Source of the DNA: Candidatus Zixiibacteriota bacterium
Lineage (GTDB): Bacteria; Zixibacteria; MSB-5A5; SM1-73
DNA length: 5,604 nt
Direction of reading: 5' to 3'
NCBI GenBank assembly: GCA_022866585.1
Contig: JALHUP010000045.1
Span: forward strand, 1 to 5,604
Shown here: positions 1 to 4,428 of the stretch, in pieces
Layout of the letters: each line of letters opens with the position of its first letter
Position numbering within the stretch: the stretch's first letter is position 1
Notes under the pieces: generated by a model
Seen by the model: the letters and a program-made list of their open reading frames with translations, nothing else
What the model was told of the DNA's origin: nothing
The model's database searches: none
Program-made: the position numbers and the translations under genes

Positions 1-337
1 ATATCGCACTGTAGTCCCTTTGCATCGGAGTTTGGCAAAAGGAACTTTAAAGTGATATTTTGAGGCAGTGTGGGATCTCAAAAGAACGGTTAAAAGAAAT
101 GTTATAGCTTTTTGATGCATCGGGAGCAAGCCCATATTCCGCTTTAGGCTGGAGCAACTCTCAAGGTATTCTTGAAGATTACCATTTGCCGCTTGAATTA
201 TAGAGCAATTGTCCACACATCAACCCTATCTCTGGGGACGGGCATCTCTCCTTTACTTGTTGGAATCATCTTCACAGACAACGCATCAAACAAAAGAATT
301 GTTACGCCCAGAGAAGTCCTCGTCACTTGAGGTGCAA
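1..337. other. Gene-free stretch downstream of the rubredoxin gene
   Basis: I see no gene in this stretch. All frames are broken by stops. The longest readable leftward frame ends at a TAA at 198-200 and is open back into the end of the rubredoxin gene, but its only ATG (267-269) would give 23 residues and has no ribosome site. Its peptide includes MPVPRDRVDVWTIAL, which I cannot assign. A second leftward frame nearer the left edge is also short and unassigned. No tRNA, CRISPR array or clear terminator with a T-run is visible. It could be a decayed gene, a dispersed repeat, or plain spacer. Confidence 0.5.
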
Positions 338-508
338 TTATTCTTCTTCTAACAATATTTCGAACTGATCTTTATCCGCCCCACACTCGGGGCAGACCCA
401 ATCGTCAGGAAGATCCTCAAAGGGGGTGCCTGGGTTAATATCATTATCCGGGTCCCCCACCTCTGGATCGTAAATATAGCCACAAACCTGGCATTCCCAT
501 TTGTCCAT
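338..508 (-). CDS. Rubredoxin
   Basis: This 56-residue protein is a classical small rubredoxin, a cytoplasmic one-electron carrier with a single Fe(Cys)4 centre. Both knuckles are present: C6-x2-C9-G-Y at the N-terminus and C39-P-x-C42-G near the C-terminus. The acidic middle has the usual PGTPFEDLPDDWVCP segment (residues 26-40) and conserved aromatics at W4, Y11, Y13, F30, W37 and F49. Length and motif spacing match the family. The start is fixed by a near-perfect ribosome site (AAAGGAGGT, 515-523) six bases upstream. It is the last gene of the leftward cluster, 173 bases after a ferritin-like gene, with a hairpin repeat in the gap. Rubredoxins commonly donate electrons to rubrerythrins, so it is the probable reductant of the two diiron proteins upstream; that pairing is inferred. 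The gene is too short to appear in many ORF scans. Confidence 0.96.
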   Translation of the reverse strand: MDKWECQVCGYIYDPEVGDPDNDINPGTPFEDLPDDWVCPECGADKDQFEILLEEE

Positions 509-562
509 CTTTATACCTCCTTTTTATGTCCGCAGCACGAATTCTGTGTCTTGAGATCGGCA

Positions 563-626
563 GTCCTTCGACTTTGCTCCCCTCGACTTCGCTCAGGGAG
601 GGTGAGCCAAGTCGAACCCTCGGGAC
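563..626. repeat. Intergenic hairpin repeat between ferritin-like and rubredoxin genes
   Basis: A long imperfect palindrome. The main arms are TTCGACTTTGCTC (567-579) and GAGCCAAGTCGAA (604-616), complementary at 12 of 13 positions. They are flanked by GTCC (563-566) and GGAC (623-626). Inside is a second C-rich/G-rich pairing (CTCCCCT at 577-583 against AGGGAG at 595-600), with CTCGACTTCGCTC in the loop. The motif resembles the short CCTTCGACTTCGCTCAGG-type palindromes that recur between genes in many bacterial genomes (recalled, not searched). As RNA in the leftward transcript it could reduce read-through or protect the upstream messenger end. No T-run follows it, so it is not a classical terminator. 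Confidence 0.75.
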
Positions 627-681
627 AAGTCCGTCGTTCGCCGAAGAAAAGTAAGGCGTGTTTGCTTTAGGATAGAGTTTC

Positions 682-1209
682 TTAATATTCCATTATCCCC
701 GGCGTATCCAGGCTGAACCAGTAAAATTGATCTATCAAAGCCTGCTTTTCTGCCATCAACACATTGTAATGCTTGTCCTCCTCCCCGGCAAGCATCAGAA
801 ACATCTTCTTGGCTTCTCGGTCTTTGGAGCTTTCCGCACTTCTGGTATAAAATTCGAATGCTTCCTTTTCCGCTTTGATCCCGATGTCTAATGCCTCATA
901 GGCGGTGGTGCTATCCTTGACCTCTACTTGGATTTTTTTCATCTTATTAGCATCAAAGGGAAATTTCTGTTCACCACTTACCCGGGTGTAATACTTCTCC
1001 AAAAGTTCCCGGTGTCTTTTTTCATCAGAAGCTAAGAATTTGAATTTTTCTTTGCCGCTCGGGTTTTTGATGGTATCCGAAAGTTTGGTGTAAAAATCGA
1101 AGGCGGATTGTTCGTTGTATATGGCCAGGGACAAAGCTTCCAAGCGGCTTACTTCTGCTTTGATCTCGCCCTCAGCCTCCTTGTAGACTTTCTTTTCTTT
1201 CTTTTTCAT
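682..1209 (-). CDS. Ferritin-like diiron protein, rubrerythrin family (175 aa)
   Basis: A single four-helix diiron bundle made of two similar halves, as in the ferritin-like domain of rubrerythrin. The predicted metal ligands are E33 on helix A, E63 and H66 in DEKRH on helix B, E114 on helix C, and E144 and H147 in EEDKH on helix D. Each half also has an aromatic seven residues after its first Glu (Y40, Y121). The first 20 residues are a charged Lys/Glu extension, and the C-terminus ends in an aromatic tail (FYWFSLDTPG). There is no C-terminal rubredoxin domain, so electrons must come from another protein, plausibly the rubredoxin next downstream. A cytoplasmic role in peroxide or oxygen reduction, or in iron handling, is inferred from the family. 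The start has a good ribosome site, AAGGAG at 1217-1222, seven bases upstream. It lies 54 bases after the preceding gene and is probably co-transcribed with it. Confidence 0.88.
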   Translation of the reverse strand: MKKKEKKVYKEAEGEIKAEVSRLEALSLAIYNEQSAFDFYTKLSDTIKNPSGKEKFKFLASDEKRHRELLEKYYTRVSGEQKFPFDANKMKKIQVEVKDSTTAYEALDIGIKAEKEAFEFYTRSAESSKDREAKKMFLMLAGEEDKHYNVLMAEKQALIDQFYWFSLDTPGIMEY

Positions 1210-1263
1210 GGTGGCGCTCCTTCAGGATGAATCCATTTAAGATAAATCCTTGAACAATATTGA

Positions 1264-1716
1264 TCAGTCCCACTTCAGGATGTTTTCATCATATTCGGTT
1301 TCCAAGCGAAGTTTATGCTTGGATTCTTCCTGAGCCAGAGCCGAAAAGAGTTTCTTTAGTTCAGGATCATCCGCCCCTTCTGCCAAGTGGCGGTATAGTT
1401 TAAGCGAGCCTTCTTCTCGTTTTATGGCAAATCTCAGAGCAGAAGCATAGTCCATATCCGGTGAAAATTCCTCCTTTTCCACGTAATCGGCAATTTTTAA
1501 ATCCGGGATCTTTTCGAACTTGTAGTCGGAGACATCCTTCCTTTCTACTCCCTCCAGAATCTCCCGGTGTTTTTGTTCCTGCTGAGCCAGTTCTTCGAAC
1601 ATGGTCTTAAGCCCGGGAGTTTTTACCAATCGGCTATACGTTTTGTAAAGATTGTAAGCTTCTGCTTCTTTCCGAATGGCAAAGGTAATCACCTCTTTAA
1701 AATCCTTTTCCTTCAT
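1264..1716 (-). CDS. Ferritin-like diiron protein, rubrerythrin family (150 aa)
   Basis: A second complete diiron four-helix bundle, shorter than its downstream neighbour. The predicted ligands are E17 (helix A), E47 and H50 in QEQKH (helix B), E101 (helix C), and E131 and H134 in QEESKH (helix D). Aromatic residues Y24 and Y108 sit seven residues after the first Glu of each half. A loop of about 40 residues, rich in Asp and Lys, joins the halves. There is no signal peptide and no rubredoxin domain. I start it at the ATG at 1716 rather than the in-frame TTG at 1728, because GGAGG (1722-1726) lies five bases before the ATG and would be inside the longer reading frame. The gene follows the phosphatase gene by 30 bases, so the two are almost certainly one transcript. 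Its N-terminal half closely resembles the N-terminal domain of that phosphatase. The substrate is not evident from sequence. Confidence 0.87.
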   Translation of the reverse strand: MKEKDFKEVITFAIRKEAEAYNLYKTYSRLVKTPGLKTMFEELAQQEQKHREILEGVERKDVSDYKFEKIPDLKIADYVEKEEFSPDMDYASALRFAIKREEGSLKLYRHLAEGADDPELKKLFSALAQEESKHKLRLETEYDENILKWD

Positions 1717-1720
1717 TTTT

Positions 1721-1726
1721 CCCTCC
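1721..1726 (-). promoter_or_regulatory. Ribosome-binding site that decides the start at 1716
   Basis: Read leftward this is GGAGGG, with GGAGG at 1726-1722 and a five-base spacer to the ATG at 1716. It overlaps the first codons of the longer TTG-initiated frame, which argues for the ATG start and a 150-residue product. Confidence 0.75.
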
Positions 1727-1746
1727 AACTTGTTTTGTGCAAAAGT

Positions 1747-2718
1747 TTATTTAATTTTAGCCAATGCCAAAGTGAATTCGTCTACTAAAGGTGCTCCTTT
1801 CAAAAAGTCTTTCAGTAAGCTCAGAATCTTTTGTACCATCTCGAAACTGCTCAAATTCTTATTCTCCTCTACTACCTTGACCAGATTCTTTCGACTGAAC
1901 TCTTTATCTTGTGAGTTTAAAGTTTCGACTATGCCGTCAGTGAACATAACCAGAACATCGCCGGGATGAATTTCTATCGTATTTTCACTATAAAGCTTTT
2001 CCTTATCTATCCCCATTAAAAGATCAGCCTCTATCAGCTGATGAAGCTCTTCTTTTCCCAAAAGCATAGGCGGCTCATGCCCGGCTGAGGAATAAATTAA
2101 TCTGTCTTTAGATAAATCTAAAACAGCGTAAAACAAGGAAACAAAAGAGGAGAGCTTCCGGCATTCCTCTGTAAGTTTTTGATTCAATTGAGTGACTACC
2201 GAAGCCGGACTAAGCGGCTCAAAACTTGCCTTTTTTTCCAAGTAGAGCTCTTTTAATCTGCCTAAGGTAACTCTGACCTTGGCTTTTAATTGTGTAGCTG
2301 ATATTCCGTGTCCCATGACGTCGAAGATCAAAAGCCCTAATTTTTTTTCATCGATGGGAAAGCTATCAAAGTAGTCTCCACCTATAAACTCGGTAGGCAA
2401 AGAGATGACCGCCAAATCCACTTCTTTTATGCTCTGAGCACTTTTTAGAGTGGGTTCCTCCGGAATCTGGTAGCTCACTCTGTCTTTTTCCAAGAAGGTG
2501 TCTTTTTGCTTGTCCGGAGACAAGAGTCTACTTAGATTCTGGAGTTCCCGTACCAAAATAATACGGTGTCTCCTCTCTTCTTCTGCCAATTGAATCAACA
2601 AGGACTTGGTGTCCGCTGAGGGTGACTTTTCACTGGCGATATAATAATAGTTGAAAGCATCAGTCTCCCTACGAATCGCCTCAATCAGAATGTCGAAAAA
2701 CTCCCTTTTATCTTGCAT
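1747..2718 (-). CDS. Half ferritin-like domain fused to SpoIIE/RsbU-type PP2C serine phosphatase
   Basis: This 323-residue protein has two parts. Residues 1-65 form two predicted helices of rubrerythrin type, with E18, Y25 and an E48-x2-H51 pair, which is half a diiron bundle. Residues 66-100 are a charged linker. Residues 101-323 are a SpoIIE-type PP2C phosphatase with the expected blocks: GGDYFD (D115, metal), DVMGHG (D133-G138), SFVSLFYAVLD, AGHEPP (212-217), LMGI (234-237), MFTDGIVE (D261) and a final VDEFTL (D313) where most relatives have D-D. The metal-binding aspartates look intact, so activity is expected. Family members dephosphorylate phosphoserine on STAS-domain anti-anti-sigma proteins and carry varied N-terminal sensors; the target here is unknown, and no STAS or kinase gene is in the window. 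Two half bundles could pair in a dimer to build one diiron site. It heads the operon, behind a strong promoter but only a weak ribosome site (AAAGAGA). Confidence 0.9.
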   Translation of the reverse strand: MQDKREFFDILIEAIRRETDAFNYYYIASEKSPSADTKSLLIQLAEEERRHRIILVRELQNLSRLLSPDKQKDTFLEKDRVSYQIPEEPTLKSAQSIKEVDLAVISLPTEFIGGDYFDSFPIDEKKLGLLIFDVMGHGISATQLKAKVRVTLGRLKELYLEKKASFEPLSPASVVTQLNQKLTEECRKLSSFVSLFYAVLDLSKDRLIYSSAGHEPPMLLGKEELHQLIEADLLMGIDKEKLYSENTIEIHPGDVLVMFTDGIVETLNSQDKEFSRKNLVKVVEENKNLSSFEMVQKILSLLKDFLKGAPLVDEFTLALAKIK

Positions 2719-2766
2719 GAAATTATCTCTTTCCGAACGCTTACTTCATCAATTTTTCACGCCGAA

Positions 2767-2795
2767 ATTTTATATAATCCTCGCAAATTTGTCAA
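2767..2795 (-). promoter_or_regulatory. Sigma70-type promoter of the leftward ferritin/phosphatase operon
   Basis: Read leftward, a consensus -35 TTGACA (2795-2790) is followed after exactly 17 bases by a -10 TAAAAT (2772-2767, five of six matching TATAAT). Transcription would begin near 2760, giving a leader of about 42 bases before the ATG at 2718. An overlapping TATAAA would give a 15-base spacer and is less likely. No recognisable PerR, Fur or OxyR box was seen. Confidence 0.75.
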
Positions 2796-2831
2796 GCCAT
2801 ATTTTGGAGAGTTTTAAAAAAGTCAGATTGG

Positions 2832-2849
2832 GTCCACCTGAAGGTGGAC
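2832..2849. repeat. Perfect hairpin between the divergent promoters
   Basis: GTCCACC (2832-2838) and GGTGGAC (2843-2849) form a perfect seven-base stem around a TGAA loop. The position, midway between the two divergent promoters, would suit an operator. The GC-rich character in an AT-rich spacer also fits a dispersed intergenic repeat. It lies upstream of both start sites, so it is not part of either predicted leader. Confidence 0.65.
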
Positions 2850-2886
2850 ACTCCAGTTTGCCCTCTTCAACTTAGAGAAAAAACTT

Positions 2887-2915
2887 TTGACAAGTATTAA
2901 CTTAAATGATATATT
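2887..2915 (+). promoter_or_regulatory. Sigma70-type promoter of the rubredoxin-like gene
   Basis: A consensus -35 TTGACA (2887-2892), a 17-base spacer and a -10 TATATT (2910-2915). Transcription would start near 2922, giving an AT-rich leader of about 55 bases before the ATG at 2978. Together with the leftward promoter this makes a divergent pair whose -35 boxes are about 90 bases apart. Confidence 0.8.
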
Positions 2916-2977
2916 GAACAAAAAGGTTAAAAAGTTATATCTATTAGCAGGTGAAATTATGAAAGGAGGTAGAAGAG

Positions 2978-3313
2978 ATGAAGAAATTCAGATGTACCGT
3001 GTGTAACTTCATCTACGAGGGAGATGAGGCTCCGGATAAATGCCCCAGATGCGGATCGCCCAAAGAAAAGTATGAGCAAATACCTGAGGAGAAAGTCAAG
3101 CTGATCGAGAGATCCAGACTTTCAAATGGACTTCATATGCATTTGGCAACTTTGCTGGAAGAAGTAAGCCAGGTCGCCAGCAAGGGAATTGAAGATAACC
3201 TCGATCCGCTCTGCTTAGCTATCTTCACCAAAGCCAAAGATGAGGCACATCTGTTAAGACAGTTTATAAAGGCGGAGATACAGGTTCATATTGGCAAGGG
3301 TAAATGGGGTTAA
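2978..3313 (+). CDS. Rubredoxin-like domain protein with helical C-terminal tail (111 aa)
   Basis: Residues 1-32 form the short Fe(Cys)4 rubredoxin-like domain normally found at the C-terminus of rubrerythrin: C6-x2-C9, then the EGDEAPDKCP segment with C22-x2-C25-G and KEKY. The remaining 80 residues are predicted helical, with His-rich (HMH, 53-55) and acidic patches and the ending HIGKGKWG. This tail is not the classical ferritin fold, although a D88/E89 and H91 cluster could hint at a metal site. The start is certain: AAAGGAGGT (2962-2970) lies seven bases upstream. It has its own strong promoter, divergent from the ferritin-like operon, and a hairpin ten bases after its stop, so it is probably monocistronic. 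A role as an electron carrier or redox partner for the diiron proteins is inferred from context. It might equally be a small redox sensor. Confidence 0.85.
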   Translation: MKKFRCTVCNFIYEGDEAPDKCPRCGSPKEKYEQIPEEKVKLIERSRLSNGLHMHLATLLEEVSQVASKGIEDNLDPLCLAIFTKAKDEAHLLRQFIKAEIQVHIGKGKWG

Positions 3314-3322
3314 AATGGAAGG

Positions 3323-3347
3323 CTGATCCCGCCCCAGGCGGGGTCAG
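3323..3347 (+). terminator. Possible terminator hairpin after the rubredoxin-like gene
   Basis: CTGATCCCGCC (3323-3333) pairs with GGCGGGGTCAG (3337-3347) over 11 positions with one T-G wobble, closing a CCA loop. The stem begins ten bases after the stop codon. The bases that follow (TCTTAACTATA) are only weakly T-rich on the top strand, so it may act as a terminator or simply be another GC-rich dispersed palindrome. Confidence 0.5.
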
Positions 3348-3387
3348 TCTTAACTATAGAAAACAAATTAGATAAATTGACATAATC

Positions 3388-3471
3388 ACCCTCCCATCGC
3401 TCCCTCCCATCAAGGGAGGAGGAGATTTATGAAGTTCCCTCTCCCCTTGTGGGAGAGGGTCAGGGTGAGGG
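3388..3471. repeat. Compound palindromic intergenic repeat upstream of pyrF
   Basis: Two hairpins sit inside an outer pair. CCTCCC/GGGAGG (3403-3408 with 3414-3419) and CCCTCTCCC/GGGAGAGGG (3437-3445 with 3451-3459, loop CTTGT) are bracketed by CACCCT (3388-3393) and AGGGTG (3462-3467). The right half matches my memory of a very widespread intergenic element, of the type GGGAGAGGGTCAGGGTGAGG, seen in many unrelated bacteria. It fills most of the gap before pyrF and has no coding potential. Confidence 0.75.
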
Positions 3472-3512
3472 GTAGGTAAACTTATTTCTTACTTTTGTAT
3501 TAAATTGGTAAA

Positions 3513-4355
3513 ATGAAATTTGTTGAAAAACTGATCGATATCTCGCGCAAAAATAATTCCTTGCTCTGTGTGGGTCTGGACACAGACTTAGAAAAGATTC
3601 CAAAGCTTCTTCTTAAAGATCATGACCCAATTTTTTCCTTCAACCAAAAAATCATCGACTCCACCCGTGATCTGGTCTGTGCTTATAAACCCAACATCGC
3701 TTTTTATGAAGCTTACGGCTCAAAAGGCTGGGAAGCTTTAAAAAAAACCTGTGAGACAATTCCAAAAGAAATCCCCATAATCATAGATGCCAAAAGGGGG
3801 GATATTGGCAACACCGCCCGGATGTATGCCAAAGCGATTTTTGAAAATTTAGGTGCGGATGCGCTCACGGTGAATCCATATATGGGTGAAGATGCCATTT
3901 CTCCTTTTTTAGACTATGAAAATAAATGTGCCCTCATTCTATGTTTAACTTCAAATAAAAGTGCCCAAGATTTGCAATTCTTTCTGATAGATGGAAAACC
4001 GTTATATGAGATTGTTGCTGAGAAGGTTTTAAACTGGAACAAAAAGGGGAATTGCGGGTTAGTGGTCGGAGCAACATATCCTGAACAATTAAAAAAAGTC
4101 AGAGAGATCGCCAAATCACTGCCGATTCTAATACCGGGTGTAGGTGCGCAATCAGGTGAGTTAGAATCCACCGTAAAATTCGGCACGGATGAAAAAGGGG
4201 AGTTGGCAATTATCAATTCATCCAGAGCGATTATTTATGCATCGCAAGAAGAGAATTTTGCCGAAGCCGCAAGAGAAGAGGCTTTGAAGCTGAGGGATAG
4301 AATCAATCTCTGCCGTTCCCGCGAAGCGGGATCCTTCGGACAAACTACAGAATGA
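3513..4355 (+). CDS. pyrF: Orotidine 5'-phosphate decarboxylase, group 2 (core type)
   Basis: It catalyses the last step of de novo UMP synthesis, decarboxylating OMP to UMP in the cytoplasm. The fold is a TIM barrel. Visible signatures are GLDTD (21-25), YKPNIAFYE (58-66), the catalytic DAKRGDIGNT (92-101; K94 is the expected catalytic lysine, with D92 and D97), NPYMGED (121-127), LIPGVGAQSG (206-215) and INSSRAIIYA (234-243). Length and the extended segments fit the longer 270-280 residue type rather than the roughly 230-residue E. coli type. The ATG has no visible ribosome site (TTGGTAAA precedes it), so initiation is weak or on a near-leaderless transcript. The last dozen or so codons (RSREAGSFGQTTE) lie in a repeat, and the TGA is inside the heptamer palindrome that follows. 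The native C-terminus probably ended near residue 267. Confidence 0.95.
   Translation: MKFVEKLIDISRKNNSLLCVGLDTDLEKIPKLLLKDHDPIFSFNQKIIDSTRDLVCAYKPNIAFYEAYGSKGWEALKKTCETIPKEIPIIIDAKRGDIGNTARMYAKAIFENLGADALTVNPYMGEDAISPFLDYENKCALILCLTSNKSAQDLQFFLIDGKPLYEIVAEKVLNWNKKGNCGLVVGATYPEQLKKVREIAKSLPILIPGVGAQSGELESTVKFGTDEKGELAIINSSRAIIYASQEENFAEAAREEALKLRDRINLCRSREAGSFGQTTE
4317..4331. repeat. Hairpin within the last codons of pyrF
   Basis: TCCCGC (4317-4322) and GCGGGA (4326-4331) form a perfect six-base stem with a GAA loop. It is followed by TCCTTCGGA, a potential mini-hairpin. The composition is more GC-rich than the rest of pyrF, and the encoded residues look non-native, so I read this as the edge of an inserted intergenic repeat. 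Confidence 0.6.
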
Positions 4356-4409
4356 CGAATGACTAATGATTGATGACGAATTCGTCATTCGTCATTAATC
4401 ATCCGTCAT
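4352..4409. repeat. 58-base inverted repeat built of heptamers
   Basis: Two 29-base arms meet at 4380/4381 with no loop and pair at 24 of 29 positions; the centre GACGAATTCGTC is perfect. Each arm is a short tandem of seven-base units. The left arm reads ATGACGA, ATGACTA, ATGATTG, ATGACGA; the right arm reads TCGTCAT, TCGTCAT, TAATCAT, CCGTCAT. It begins inside the pyrF stop region and ends just before nnr. It could form a cruciform or a transcript hairpin between the two genes. No T-run follows. Confidence 0.85.
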
Positions 4410-4413
4410 AATG

Positions 4414-4419
4414 AAGGTG
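4414..4419 (+). promoter_or_regulatory. Weak ribosome-binding site for nnr
   Basis: AAGGTG lies nine bases before the ATG at 4429. It overlaps the second and third codons of an alternative in-frame ATG at 4411, which has no ribosome site of its own and abuts the repeat. This favours 4429. Confidence 0.55.
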
Positions 4420-4428
4420 TCTATTATC

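Noticed and set aside
1717..1728. TTG start at 1728 for the 150-residue ferritin-like protein
   Set aside because: The GGAGG ribosome site lies within these codons and is properly spaced for the ATG at 1716; the extra residues MEGK are not expected in the family.
1567..1969. Rightward open frames across the ferritin-like and phosphatase genes
   Set aside because: They run antisense to strongly supported genes, have no recognisable domain, and their compositions follow from the opposite strand.
1747..2718. Evidence for sporulation from the SpoIIE-type domain
   Set aside because: The membrane segments and overall architecture of SpoIIE are absent; this phosphatase domain is widespread in non-sporulating bacteria.
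2651..2875. Rightward 74-codon frame across the divergent intergenic region
   Set aside because: It starts inside the phosphatase gene, reads through a promoter and a palindrome, and has no domain.
2887..2950. PerR- or Fur-like operator in the AT-rich leader
   Set aside because: Only loose AT-rich partial symmetry; no adequate match to either box.
2959..3006. Fifteen-codon leader ORF overlapping the rubredoxin-like start
   Set aside because: Its ATG sits directly on the ribosome site of the real gene and it has none of its own; probably chance.
3713..4216. Leftward open frames inside pyrF
   Set aside because: Shadows of pyrF; no ribosome site or domain.
4352..4409. CRISPR array
   Set aside because: Units are seven bases long with no spacers and reverse orientation at the centre.
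4411..4428. ATG at 4411 as the nnr start
   Set aside because: It adds six residues ahead of the canonical MKLVTSSQM start and lacks a ribosome site, while AAGGTG fits the ATG at 4429.
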